From: Collybiopsis luxurians FD-317 M1 | Lineage: Eukaryota > Basidiomycota > Agaricomycetes > Agaricales > Omphalotaceae | Assembly (NCBI GenBank): GCA_000827265.1 | Contig: KN834752.1 | Location: 124,001 to 188,000, forward strand | Reading direction: 5' to 3' | DNA length: 64,000 bases | Shown here: piece after piece, positions 1 to 11,198 of the stretch | Numbering within the stretch: position 1 is the first letter of the stretch | Layout of the letters: each line of letters opens with the position of its first letter | The notes under the pieces: model-generated | The model's database searches: none | Seen by the model: the letters and a program-made list of their open reading frames with translations, nothing else | What the model was told of the DNA's origin: nothing | Position numbers and translations under genes: made by a program

Positions 1-178
1 TGTGAGAGGGAAACAAGATTCGAATTTATAAATAGACGCCCGAATTCTGGGTGGGCGCTCCTATACGACTTGCTCTCAGCCGCGCACTCGAACTCGACTA
101 CAACTCGAATATGTACACTTAACGGTAACAACACAGATCTAATTACATCCTACCGGATTCTAGCCTATATACCCTTTA

Positions 179-2324
179 TTAAATCTCCTCGTCCGGAAGA
201 TTAACCAAATCTACTGCGTTCCTGCACACCTCATCTATAGTCCACCTCTCCTTCTTCCTCAACCCATGCTTCAAATCCAGAATATCCCCGAGCTCATCGC
301 ATGCCCTCAATATAGTATCTATATCCTCCTTTGTATGACTAGCACTAATGCAAAATCTTACCCGCGAAGTCTGCAGCGGCGTAGCGGGATAGTCCACGAC
401 GACAGTGACGATGGGTGTCTCTCGATCCTTCATCATTCGATGGAACATCATCATCTTGCCAGGATTAAAGATGAGCATGGGAACAATCGGCGAGCAAGGA
501 TGGCCGTAAGTAATAAATCCAAGTTTATCCAGCCCACGATGGAGATAGTACGAGTTGAAGGAGAGACGACGCAGACGTTCTTGGCCTTCGGCGCCAGAAG
601 AAAGCTCGGGGGGAAGAGGAAGCCAAGTGGGTATATATCGTTGAGGAATAGGACCAGGATGGTAGTATTGAGTCTCAACCGAAGAGGAAGAGGACGAAGT
701 GAGGCTCTGGGAAGATGGGATGCATTCGGTGACGCCCATAATGCTCGCCATGCTAGCAATAATTTGGGTGAGCACAGGCGGGGCCATTGATTCGGCATAA
801 GCTCCGGAGTAGCTCAGTATTCGTAGCCGGTCGATAAGAGCCTTCTTTCCCGCAATATACCCTCCTGCAGCACCGAAAGACTTGGTGAATGTTCCCATCA
901 AGACGTCAATCTTTGTTGGATCTACACCATAATAATCAGCAACACCACGACCGTTTCGACCAATGCCACCAATGGAGTGGGCTTCATCTATGAAAAGATA
1001 GAACTGAACGGATAATTTTTGAGGATAGAAACTTTTCAAAGTTAAAGAATCGCCAACCTTGTACTTTTCCTTCAGAGCCATGATGGCAGGTAAATCAATC
1101 ATCGAGCCCTCCATGCTGAAAAGACCCTCTACGATAACCAGAATCTTCTTCCATTGCCGATGACTCTTGGGTTGCCCCTGACTGATAACCTCCCTCAACA
1201 ACCTCTCAAGCGATTTGACGTTATTATGTCTGAACATCCTCACACTCGCACCGCTTTGACGTACGCCGAACCTAATCGACGCGTGGTTAAGCTCGTCAGA
1301 AATGACAAGACACCCTTTTGAAACCAGAGCCGGGATGTATGTTGAATTTGTCGCGAAACCCATTGAGCTTACCAACGCGTCTTCAGTTCCGAGGAACTTG
1401 GCTACCAAACTTTCGGTTTCGGTATGAAGGTCAGAAGAACCGCCTTCAAGTCTAGAGCCGCAGGTGGTGACACCGTAAAGTTTAATTCCCTCTTCAACAG
1501 CATCGGCACATCCTCCACGAGCCTGCGCAAAACCGAGGTAGTTGTAAGACGAAACGTTGAGAGCACGGGTCGTGGTCCCGAGGGTAATTTGGGAATGATT
1601 GTAAAGCGGTCCAAGATCAGTATGGTACGACCTGCAACACCGGTCACAGGTTGAGAGAAACATTCCTCCATGCGACGTTTGAGTCGTCTGGTGAAAAAGG
1701 AGTCAAAGTCTGAGTTGAGAGCAGCATAACCCTAAGCAGTATTGATCAAAATGAAGATTATGAGAACGAAGAACGCACGTCGGAAGGCATGAGATACTTA
1801 TACGCGTGAGGATGGAAACGCTTGCCGAGAAAGTCCCTTATATGCCCAAAAATAATCATTATGAGGTATGTCATGTAGGTCGAAAGCAAAACATAATATG
1901 GAGGCTCTTTATTGCCATGGCGAGGAGTAGTTGTCTCCGGATTGTGTGAGGAGAATCGACGATAGTCTGGGTTGGAACAATGCCCGAACTCGGTATGAAC
2001 AGCGGTATAGACCTGCTCCGAAGTGGGCGGGTTAACAGGAAAGGAGAGCCCATGGCTGTTCTCGATATCTGCCTGAGTCCAGATGGTATCTGTAGTAGAT
2101 GCAGAGACGGACGAGGACATGGACAATGCCGGGGTTGAAGTCGACCAAATTGTTGTCGCATGATCTGCTGTGGACGCCTTCTGAGACAAAGTGGCGAGGT
2201 AAGACGCGGCAGGCGAGGGCGACTTGGAAGACTTTTTTGGCTTGAACAACGATGAGGCCTTGTTGAAAGCCATGGTTGATGTCAGCGACGGCGACGACGA
2301 CGACGACGACGACCCAACAGGCAT
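179..2324 (-). CDS. LCB2: Serine palmitoyltransferase subunit 2 (LCB2), frame-disrupted in this sequence
   Basis: This encodes the PLP-dependent subunit of serine palmitoyltransferase, which condenses serine with palmitoyl-CoA in the ER to start sphingolipid synthesis. Exons read 2324-1779, 1731-1058 and 1003-179, with introns 1778-1732 (GTGCGT..TTAG) and 1057-1004 (54 nt, in frame). Visible family marks are a membrane segment in exon 1 (YVLLSTYMTYLIMIIFG), NSDFDSFFTRRLKRRMEEC, SSYNYLGFAQARGGCADAVEE, FIDEAHSIGGIGRNGRG and the PLP-lysine site GTFTKSFGAAGGYI. The N-terminus is Ser-rich (a GAC-type triplet run), and an internal Met at about residue 18 could be the real start. Oddity: between GRTILILDR and YNHSQITLGTTTRALN the frame changes, with 2 nt where about 12 would be expected from relatives (near 1603-1606), and no GT-AG intron can explain it. 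LCB2 is essential in yeast, so a sequence error or a rare allele is as likely as true decay. Confidence 0.93.
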
Positions 2325-4464
2325 AAAGCTAGTCGAGAAATGGAAGGAAATTATATAGAAATTTTCCGCGTCCGAACCCGAGGGACATTAAACCAGCGTT
2401 ATCTAAATTAGCTGACTAGACGAATATTACCAATGTTCGGGTCAACCCTTTCCCTTCGAATTCGGCCAACACGACCAACTCTGGGTTTCTTCATTGTCGT
2501 CGTTGTCAAGACTGTCGACACACTGACAAGGCAACACAATCTGCTGGTACCACGTAGTAAAAAGTGACACTTACTTTTTCTATCATCTCTTTTCCAGTGC
2601 AGTCAGCTGTAAGCGTAATAACCGATCAAGAGGGATCAGTTCTATCTTTATAGCGGATAAATATTGGGTCAAGTTTGCCTCCCGGCCCCAGCGACTTTCC
2701 GTATTAATCCGATCCCAGGCAATTCCCTAGACTCCAGGTGCAGCTAGACTCCAGGTTCCGCTCATCGTAGTCTCTAAGAGTCGCGCTTAGACCTCGGTCA
2801 TCGGTGTCGGCGGCGCGTCGTAACCTGTTGCAACTAGCTCGGTCCCGACAAGTGAATCGATTAAGCATGATGTGTTCGCGCGTCATGTGTATACACGAAT
2901 GGCCTTCCGGAATGTCTTTAATACTTGGTACGAAAATCGCGCAGCTATCATCAGCAAGCTTGAATAAGCTTGGATATACATGCTCAATCCTTTGAACCTA
3001 CTGAAATGTCGATTTCCAAACCATTGATTCCATCGACAGACTGTTATTTATGATACCGATAAACCCTTGTTGGCAGTAATAATGCATTTACCCGGTCCCC
3101 CCAATAAACCCCCTTCTGGTGCCTACCCCTTCATACGTGCAGCTGCCAAGGAAATCGGTATAAGTAGCTTTGACCCTTTCCTTATAGGGTGGAGAAAGAC
3201 AAGTCCTCAATTTTTAAAATAACCCCCAGAGAACGCCGACGATTGACAATCGAGACTCATTCTTCAGCGAGTGAAGCTAAATATCGTGTGAACGTTGTTC
3301 GAGCCGTCAACTGTCTACAATCAAAAAGTTGGCGCCTGGGTGGTGTCAGTAACTGCATGTATTAGTTTCACGCACATCGTGGTTGGAAGCCTGTTTCGCG
3401 CAGTTCTGTATGAGCTTGTAGTGACGCCGGTGACCCCGATGTGCGTGAGGCTCTTTTTCGGGGATATAAGGTCAACTTTTGCAACCTCATTTTCTTATTG
3501 CATGCTGCTGGCAAGATCCACCATTAAACTACTGTGTCATGCTTTACACTAAGTATCATCGCTGTGCAATGACATCAAATGTGCTCTACTCGAAATCCTA
3601 CTCAGTTTGGTTCGAGGAGTTGTACAAGCTTGAACAGCGCCCGGGTAAAAATAGCTCCAATTTCATCTCCAACGTGTGGACACTGCATGCACAATGGATT
3701 CTAAAGTAGATAAAAGAACCTCAGGCTGGAGTGTCATTCGATTAGAGTTACGGGACTTTGACGCAAACTGTGGATTTTGTTTTGTTTACAAATGTATGTA
3801 CTACTTACTACTAGTAGCGTAGGCTTTTACCTGACTGTCATGGATTGGTCATACATATCGTCTTTTCTATCCTCACATATGACGGAACTCTGACTTCTGC
3901 AGCATGAGGCAGAGAAAGCATCTCATCTTCCACGATTCTCATTAAGTTCCTTGTCACCAAAGTGGCACCGAAGCCTTCGTATGGCGGCAAGACTCCTACG
4001 TTCTGTGTATAACACTCCAACTTCTCCTGGAGCTCCATATACAGCGAAGTTTGTTCATGACAGTTCAGAGGTCCAGGTGAAAGCGCCTTTGTTCTGTATG
4101 TCCAACCAGTCTCGGACCAAATTTAAAAAGGTGGAGTAATTTTTCTGCTGGACCCGAATGTTGGATCTCTATATGTTGACTCTTGATCGCTTTGGACTGA
4201 GCAGCGTAACAGAAGTGAAATTCCTTCCTACATCGCTGCTTCCAGTTGTTCCGAATACAGTAACCCCGAGCGGGAAATTGTTTCAGCGGAAAATCAAACT
4301 TTACAGTGGCAGTTCGATGCCTGCAGACCGACACCACTCGAGCTCCACCACTCAGTCACTGCTCAACAGGTTTACGGGATCATGGTTGGCCTGAATTGCC
4401 GTACCAAATACTTTCCTCCGTGCTCCTGGTGGGTATTACTATTTTATGAAACCCGACTTCCCGG
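2325..4464. other. Intergenic, no supported gene
   Basis: This stretch of about 2.1 kb between LCB2 (diverging left) and the GH43 gene (right) holds only short ORFs of under 95 codons. They show no recognisable motif and no consistent splicing. The part nearest 2324 must contain the LCB2 promoter. No inverted or direct repeat was noticed. Confidence 0.5.
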
Positions 4465-4471
4465 TATAAAA
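4465..4471 (+). promoter_or_regulatory. TATA box of GH43 gene
   Basis: The sequence TATAAAA lies 45 bp before the start codon at 4510. Confidence 0.55.
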
Positions 4472-4509
4472 GTGCAAGGGTTCGCGGGCCCTCTCTGGCA
4501 TCATTCGTC

Positions 4510-5960
4510 ATGAAGTGGATCGCGCAACTTCAACAATTGGCTGTCTTAGGCATTCTCTCCTCCGTCGTTGCAGCAACCCCCAATCCTATTCCGGGCAGTG
4601 GTAAGTAATACCAGAGCAATGCGCGCCCCGCCGTTCTCTGAATTGACATACCAGATAATGTTACCCTCCGTGATCCTGCGATTTGGTACAACAAGGACCT
4701 CAAAGTACGTTCGGTACGCTCTTTACAAGCGCACATATTGACTCAGAAGGCAGAAATACTTTGTCTTTTCCACTGGCGACAACATCAACATCTCCACGAG
4801 CACATCCTTGACAGGGTACGGCAATTATTAAATCCTTGGGGCATTAACTTGAACATTGACCAAATGTAGCCCATGGACAAGCATTGGATCAGCTCTACCA
4901 AACTGCTCCAAAATCAACCTACCTGGAAACTGTAGCATCTGGGCTCCAGATGTCAATTTCATCGACGGACTCTACACCATGTACTACTCAGTATCTACAG
5001 GGGGCAGTCAGAACTCGTCTATTGGCGTCGCAACTAGTCCGACCATGAATCCTGGAAACTGGACAGATCTGGGAGAGGTTATTAGGTCAGCCAGCGGTCA
5101 TAATGAATCCTACAATGCTAGTGAGGACATTCTTCTTCCTTTATTTCTTCTATACCTGAAATTGTCTCGACGCAGTTGACGGGAACATCTTCAATGATAA
5201 TGGCACCCTCCGTCTGTCGTTCGGTTCTTACCAGCAAGGAATGTTCCAAATCGGGATCGGGCCTGGTCTTACGAACCATACACAGGTATGTCGAAGTCAT
5301 TCATCCATGCAATTCTGACCAGTCACGTCTATTTATGTAGCTTCCAGGAATCAAAATCGCTGGTCATCAATCTCGACCCGCCGAGGGTGGTTTCTTATAC
5401 AAACCCTCCAGTCAACCGTACTACTATTTCTTCTTTTCGGATGGCATTACGCCTCTTATCGGGGTAGGTCTATCTATCATCACTTTGCAAAAACGGGTTT
5501 ATTGACTCTACACTTTGAATAAAGAATAAAAGGCGCCCTCTTCCTAACAAAGAGTACAAGGTAATCATGGGACGTGGAAAAGATGTACAGGGACCTTTCT
5601 ATGATGAATCTGGGAACGACCTCACCTTAAACACCACCGTTGGTACTATTCTTCTCAAATCGCATGACAATGTATATGCGCCAGGAGGTTTGTCGCATAG
5701 TTCTCACAAGTACTGTATTGGAATTTGCTAATTTTTGTATCGCGAAACCCAGGTCAGAGTATCTTCGCTGATCCCGTCAGTGGACGGGATGTAATTGTGT
5801 ATCATTATGTTAAAAAGAACGACCCGCCCGGTGGGCCATCGTACCTAGGTATGGCTTGCAAAAATAAAGAAAGCGAATAAGCTTTACTAATGCTTTACTT
5901 GTGCCTGTAGGCATTAACTATCTCGATTTCTCGTCGGGATGGCCGGTCATAGCTGATTGA
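4510..5960 (+). CDS. GH43 endo-1,5-alpha-L-arabinanase, secreted
   Basis: Glycoside hydrolase family 43 enzymes of this type cut the arabinan side chains of pectin outside the cell. The start at 4510 opens a signal peptide (MKWIAQLQQLAVLGILSSVVA). About eight short introns were resolved, for example 5121-5175, whose removal gives YNAIDGNIFND. The three GH43 acids are visible: Asp in RDPAIW (general base), Asp in NAIDGN (pKa modulator) and Glu in PAEGGFLYK (general acid). Other family blocks are WAPDVNFIDGLYTMYYS, IGVATSP and the late SHDNVYAPGGQS. The C-terminus is INYLDFSSGWPVIAD, typical of the short single-domain arabinanases; no carbohydrate-binding module is present. All junctions keep frame, so it looks intact. 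Substrate is inferred from family resemblance. Confidence 0.9.
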
Positions 5961-6376
5961 ACTCGAAATAAGTGTGCTTTAAAGGAAGCCCCCGAAATTT
6001 GGACCTCTCTTTGAAATCTATGCTCGAACATTTTTTTTACGGACTGTTACCGTATCTTCTTTTTAATTGCAGAGCCTTGGTAATTTCTCGATACAATCAG
6101 CTTTGATACTTTCCTTTTCGAGAAGAAATCACTGGAGTTTGCTCTCTTGATGCGGAAAGAGATTACCGGTTGCAGTGTTGTCTTATGTCTGCTTATGTCT
6201 TATATCTGCACGAAAGATATTCATTGTATCCAACACTCAACAACTTATAACTTTGTTCCAAGGTTTTGAGATTCTACATCCGAGTCTAGCATTTGTAGGA
6301 TCCTCTCTGCGAGCTCTCGAGGATGACTATGGGGAGCCTTTATTAGAAGAAAATAGGCATCACAAATGAGCATGGA
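5961..6376. other. Intergenic between convergent genes
   Basis: These 416 bases hold the 3' ends of the GH43 gene (plus) and the alpha/beta hydrolase (minus). They contain T-rich stretches (for example around 6031) and no gene. Confidence 0.5.
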
Positions 6377-7683
6377 TTATTTTCCGGGTCGAAGAGAAGA
6401 AAGATAGCGTACATAGTGACCTGCACCTTCCATGAAACCGAAACTTGCAAGATTCGGTTGCCCACGGGAATCTTTTTGAGCCATCTCGGATTTTGTTGCC
6501 AATGGGCTGAAAGATACAGATTGGTATTGAACCTCTCTTCTCACGAAGATAAACTGGATCAACTACTCACAGTACATCGTCTACTTTACCGTAGACGAGA
6601 TGGATGCGCACGCGGGACGCATAAGTGGAGATACCTCGAAAGACGACGCTGGAGCCTATGCTTAGCCCCAAGTAGATGGCCTGTCAAATGGAAAGTTAAT
6701 TCTGCGAAAAGTTTCCATGGCTCGATACAAGCATGCCGTTTCCTGTTTTCGGGTACATTTCAGAGTCACTCCATCTTTAAGGTCGGGATATTCCAATGTT
6801 GGCAGAGGGCGTAGGCCTTGATTCTGTAACAAAATATCGTCGCTTGTTCAACTTGAACGAAAATTGATCAGAGCTGACTACATATATCCTTAGAACCCTT
6901 TCATCCCAATATTTTCCTAGCCTTGCACTTGCCCTGATCATATTATGAGCGTCTTCGCGGCTAGGCCATCTATCTTTCCTTGATCGAGCGGCTTTGGAAA
7001 AAATATCTGTCATGGAGAGTGTCGCTTGCTTATTTATAGCCACAGGCTCAATAAGAATGATCGAAGTAAATAGACGCTCAATGGGTGAAAAAAAATCTAG
7101 TGAGAGAAGGAATGAGCTTCCGCCCATGGAATGTCCAATGCCAACCAGCTTGCGGGATGTGAAATCAGTATTGGGGACGATTGAGGAAGTATGTAAATTG
7201 TAGCCTGTGTGGGTCCGACCTTGTCCAGTCAAGAAGGCATGTATGCTTCGAGCGTATTCTTGGAACGGGACTGGATGAACAGGGCGTTTCAGAGTCGGTG
7301 AAAATTTTTACAATGAATATTACAGACTCACAGACTTCATACCCCCACTTGAGCATTTCCTCATTCAGCAACGCTGCATCTCCGCAGTTGGGCGCGTCGA
7401 TTGTCCATAACTCTCGGATTCGAATTTTTGTTTTCGACCCTGCATCCATCGAGTACGCTTGGTCAATGATCTGTAATAAATCATCTATGGTAGGCTCCCA
7501 AATTTCTTTATGAAAGCCAGCAGCATGAGCGAAAACAAGGGTGAGGCCATCAGGTTCTTCGAAGATGGGTCTCCAGTATCGTTTCACGGTCGACACGAGT
7601 GGATAATATGGCCGGGGATCGAATGTATAGGTCTGGGAGAGCAGAGAGGATGTCATGCGTAAGAGTTGAAACGTGTAAATCAC
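6377..7683 (-). CDS. Alpha/beta hydrolase-fold protein
   Basis: This is a single-domain alpha/beta hydrolase of unknown substrate. Five exons join in frame: 7683-7332, 7270-6882, 6823-6729, 6660-6571 and 6506-6377. Visible marks are LTLVFAHAAGFHKEIWEP (oxyanion strand), the nucleophile elbow GIGHSMGGSS, the acid-bearing strand IHLVYGKVDD and the late histidine in GAGHYVR. At first sight the frame breaks at the stop after RPSTWG, but a 68-nt intron (6728-6661, GTATCG..CTAAG) restores it and yields QETACFIGSSVVF. The start may be the first Met or the one at 7656 (MTSSLLSQTYTFDP). There is no signal peptide, so it is probably cytosolic or peroxisomal. It is convergent with GH43 but has no obvious functional link. 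Confidence 0.8.
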
Positions 7684-7971
7684 TCAAACGCTAGCTGCTG
7701 AACGTCACTATTTATCAACTTGATGGGCCCGGCTATCGGTCTTACTCCAATTGACTGCATATCCGGTTAGGTACTCTCATTCAAAAGTTTCTCACTATTT
7801 CTTTAGTAAAGGTTATTTGCAGGATTCTTGCAAACTTCTGATTTGGAAACTGTAGAGTCGTTTGTAGCAAAGTTGCAGATAACCTCCGAGTCTAATTACC
7901 TCAGTTAGCAATAGGAACCGAATTCATTTCAACGAAGAGCATAATCGACAATGTAAATGTAGCGTGAAAAC
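7684..7971. other. Short intergenic stretch
   Basis: This contains the promoter side of the alpha/beta hydrolase and ends at the poly-A/T tract that probably terminates the tRNA. Nothing else was seen. Confidence 0.4.
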
Positions 7972-7980
7972 AAAAAAAAA
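7972..7980 (-). terminator. RNA polymerase III T-tract
   Basis: Nine A residues on the plus strand are nine T residues on the tRNA strand, 34 nt past the tRNA 3' end. This is a standard Pol III stop. Confidence 0.55.
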
Positions 7981-8014
7981 GAAACCCTCAAGGCCTCATT
8001 TTTCACTTCGACAT

Positions 8015-8097
8015 TCCAATGCGGGGAATCGAACCCCGGGCTGCTGTGCCAAGGATAATTTGAAAGACAGCAATGTTAGCCACTACACCACATTGGA
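8015..8097 (-). tRNA. tRNA-Glu (anticodon TTC) with a 12-nt intron
   Basis: Read on the minus strand, the acceptor arms TCCAATG and CATTGGA pair. The D arm contains GTGTAGTGGCTAACAT (A box), and the T arm carries GGTTCGATTCCCC (B box). The anticodon stem GCTGT/ACAGC closes a loop CTTTCAC after removal of a 12-nt intron (AATTATCCTTGG) placed one base 3' of the TTC anticodon, the canonical position. No CCA is encoded, as expected for a nuclear eukaryotic tRNA gene. Confidence 0.92.
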
Positions 8098-8232
8098 TCA
8101 ACAGTATGCAACAATCACATTGTAGTATCTGATTCTATTTGAAATAGCCCTATTAAATAATGGTACATCTATACTACTACAGTAAGTGCCAAGACGGAGG
8201 CAACGTCGCAGTGGCCGATCCAATTCCAGGAC

Positions 8233-9628
8233 TCATAAGGCCCTCTTCCTCTCGGCAATGTAATGCTGTCTTTTTTCTAGGTCTACGTCGAGTATTAGTT
8301 CAGGATACTGTACGAGAGAAAAGGACATAATTATAGAAAACGGAAAGATTCAACACGTAACCTTGCGCGTTCAATACGTCGAATAGAAAGAAACTATCCA
8401 TAAGGAGTGTAAGACTCACCGAAAGCCCACATTGCTGCTCCGACCCTGTTTGATATGGTGAACACCAAGCCAATTATAGGTAGCCCTTCGAGGAGCGCGG
8501 CGGTGAATCCAAAAGCTGAAGAGGTAAAGAATGAATAAAATCGTATCAGTAGAGTAGGCACGTACTTCGATAATCCCATTTGTGTTCCTCCATGAATACT
8601 GCTACCTCGGCTGGGGTCATCTTTTTCGCTTCAAAATACTACACAAAACGGAAGGGAGAAAAAGCCGCGTCGTAGATCAAAGGCGGGAGACTAGAAGGTT
8701 GAACGGGTACTTACCCGTCGATGTAGCATTCTAGCGGTGGCCATGCCCTTGAACCAGGCCGAAATAAGAATCCCGACAATGGGGTAAAAATTGAATGGTA
8801 GGAGGAGGACTGAGTGTAATTTAGATAAATTCGGCGAAGGGGAGAAACGGGACTGACTTCTCTTGAATACGAACATAAACCACCCACTAAACGCCTTCTC
8901 GTACCAATTAGCTGGGCCGACATCTTTAGGAGGGTTATCCCATTCCTCAACGTAAGGCTGCCAGAAAGCTTCTCCCTTGCCTCTCGAGACAACAGTGTGA
9001 TTCCAAGCACGATCCCGTGCAATTCGTATGTTTCGGGAAAGGAAGAAGCGCAGGATATAGGTTACCTGTTGGCCGACGAGAAGCGCGGCAGCATCTGGAA
9101 GACACGTAAAAGCTAGTCAAGTATGGGAAGAGCATTAGACGCACAGGTGTGAACGTTGAAAGGAATAGGATAACCAAAGATGGTATCCTTCGCAAGACCA
9201 GTAACTCTAGGGGAACTAAAAAGACTGGTAAGAGTTGGTCATGTGCATGATTCTCGAATTTCCCGACTTTGAAAGAAAAACTTCAATAAGCTTTCGTTGA
9301 ATTCCAAACGTGAAGAAGGCCTGGATTCCGTTTAACAAGAGTTTCATTCAAGACAATATCGACTGACCCAGACTAGACCGACAGCCGAGCCTCTGACTGT
9401 CCCATGTTGGCACTTTTCCCAAGCAGGGGTGTATAGATTTTTATCTGTGCACAAACGATATACGCCGACTAGTGCGTAGGAAGGCGGAAATTGGAGACGA
9501 TGGGTAGACCGTCTGAGATGTTCCGGAATATCCGAGTCCCGAAGAAAACTGCTATTCTTCTCGGACAAAGACTTATTTGATTTAAATAAATCATTGTGAG
9601 CATCTGGGCCTTGAGCCGTAAGAGACAT
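8233..9628 (-). CDS. Multi-pass membrane protein, EI24/RRT8-like
   Basis: A polytopic membrane protein conserved in basidiomycetes; I liken it to the EI24/RRT8-type family but the molecular role is unknown. Exon 1 (9628-9368) gives PPSYALVGVYRLCTDKNLY and AWEKCQHG; it joins through intron 9367-9321 to AFFTFGIQRKLIEVFLS. After one more intron whose 3' site is ambiguous (..CCCTAG or ..TACCAG) come VTGLAKDTIFGYPIPFNVHTY, VGQQVTYILRFFLSRNIRIA, SRGKGEAFWQPYVEEWDNPP, LLPFNFYPIVGILISAWFKG, MTPAEVAVFMEEHKWDYR and LLEGLPIIGLVFTISNRVGA. The last exon, reached with a 137-nt intron (8419-8283), gives DLEKRQHYIAERKRAL and stop. At least four hydrophobic segments are apparent. Confidence 0.72.
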
Positions 9629-9801
9629 CCTGCTGGAGGACGATGAGGGGAAGAATCAAATCGTGTCGCAATGCGGCGCAGTGACGGAGAGGCGGGACTA
9701 CGAACTGCCGGGCGGCAAATATTTTGCTTGCTCTACCTCTACCACCAAAGGTCTGCATTCAACCTTTTAACCATTCCGCTCAACGCTCACAACTAGTAGC
9801 T

Positions 9802-10263
9802 ATGCTTCCCCATGACCTTTGTGCGCGTATTCAAAATGCCTATCGCGCTCGTCATGCCAAGATTGCCGTCGAACACAACACACAAAATTTAGGAATCCTT
9901 TCCATCCTTCTTCGTGCTGGCTTCATATCCAACCTTACCAGAGGAACCCTCGTTTCTCCTGATCCTGTATCATTCAATGATACCCCAGAACCTCAGCGAC
10001 GGATCTGGGCTGACCTCAAGTACCGAGACGATTTACCCGTATTGAGGGACATGGAACTGGTTAGCAAGCCAAGTAAGAGGGTATTCATGAACTTGGGAGA
10101 AATAAGGAGAATGTGTAGCGGGAGAAGAGCAGGTTCAGTTCCTCCTTTGGGCATGGGGGAAATTGCGATAGTGAAGACGAAAAATCGGGAATACCAGTGG
10201 TTAGAGGCAAGGGAAGCACTGCAAATGAAACTAGATGGGGAAGTTGTGTGTCGGGCACGGTGA
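9802..10263 (+). CDS. MRPS8: Mitochondrial small ribosomal subunit protein uS8m
   Basis: An intronless 153-residue protein of the uS8 family, which binds the central domain of the small-subunit rRNA in the mitochondrial ribosome. The start MLPHDLCARIQNAYRARHAK matches the family N-terminus. The frame is open 26 codons further upstream (Met at 9724), so a longer N-terminus is possible. Conserved blocks include NLGILSILLRAGFI, RIWADLKYRDDLPVL, SKPSKRVFMNLGEIRRM and the C-terminal LGMGEIAIVKTK. It converges on the small secreted protein with a 235-bp gap. Confidence 0.88.
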   Translation: MLPHDLCARIQNAYRARHAKIAVEHNTQNLGILSILLRAGFISNLTRGTLVSPDPVSFNDTPEPQRRIWADLKYRDDLPVLRDMELVSKPSKRVFMNLGEIRRMCSGRRAGSVPPLGMGEIAIVKTKNREYQWLEAREALQMKLDGEVVCRAR

Positions 10264-10498
10264 ATTGCGTGTTTTCGTGAGCAGAGTTCAAGCCACTTCT
10301 CCATTCTGCACTAATTTCTGTTACAGGTTTACTATACTACATCACGGAGAAAAAAAATTGATACTCGGTTTTAATCACCTATTTTACGTGCGTATTAGCG
10401 CGGAAACTGGCGAAAAATTCACCACTACTTCATCCGCTAGTCTTTGTTACCGTACTACAAGCCATTGTCGTCCCACTGCAGTACGTCCACTTCCGTAC
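10264..10498. other. Convergent 3' gap
   Basis: This 235-bp region holds the 3' ends of uS8m and the small secreted protein. No motif was seen beyond an A-run near 10351. Confidence 0.4.
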
Positions 10499-11119
10499 TC
10501 AGGGCGTAGCGATAATCGCGGCGGAAGTAGTCAGAATTGGAAGGGTATGTGTTGCCGCAGGGCCTTGGAAAGTGAGGGTCAACAGATCACCTTCACCGTG
10601 CAAATTCTGCACGCATACGCCACTATCAGCTGCTGTGTAGTGGCACTCTCCTTCCGCCCCTTTCAGACCCTGGATATCGGTCGAGATTATCGACAAAGTG
10701 AAACCTGACGCGGACGCGACCAATGTTCCTGAGCAAGTGCAAGTTGGATTCATCTCTTCAGATGGAAAGGGAGAGGAAAAAGTCATACCTGTCTCAGTTG
10801 TGTGCGTTGTTATCGTTCCGCTGGGCCCATCTGTCACCAGAGTCGCGACCTCGTTGAATAAATAAGTTGTCTCGTCTCCTGCTGCGTCCGTGCCAATGGG
10901 TACGACCCACTCCGTCGCGGAAGGATCTGGGTTCATAGGCGCGGGTACTTCCCCATCGAAACCGAATGCGACGTATGTAAACTGAGGGTTTGGGTTCGGA
11001 GCAGTGTGGCATCCTATGAAACCACGGTTTCAGATTAACCCTTTTTTTTTGCAGGAGAAATGTAAACCTTGAATGAAAAGTATAGCGGATAAAAAGACAA
11101 CGGAAGATAGTGACTTCAT
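10499..11119 (-). CDS. Small secreted protein, 188 aa
   Basis: No family recognised. Exon 1 (11119-11068) encodes a signal peptide MKSLSSVVFLSAILFIQG, and exon 2 (11013-10499) is joined through a 54-nt intron that restores the frame exactly. The mature part is Thr/Ser-rich and acidic, with cysteines in GCHTAP, PTCTCSG, EGECHY and GVCVQN. The C-terminal segment (LPILTTSAAIIATP) is mildly hydrophobic, but too short for me to call a GPI signal. Extracellular or cell-wall location is inferred. It lies alone between housekeeping genes. Confidence 0.75.
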
Positions 11120-11191
11120 TTTCAGAATGTTCTGTGATGAGATGAGCCCCGGAGAGCTGTATTTCGGGAGGTGCGGCACATTATGTGTTCC

Positions 11192-11198
11192 TTTATAT
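11192..11198 (-). promoter_or_regulatory. TATA box of small secreted protein gene
   Basis: TATAAAG on the minus strand, about 73 bp before the start codon at 11119. Confidence 0.5.

Noticed and set aside
2704..4394. Several ORFs of 60-90 codons on both strands
   Set aside because: Overlapping, no motifs, no splice-compatible chain; treated as intergenic.
6560..6740. Apparent frameshift and stop (RPSTWG then stop) in the alpha/beta hydrolase
   Set aside because: A 68-nt intron at 6728-6661 (GTATCG..CTAAG) removes it and restores the frame to IHLVYGKVDD.
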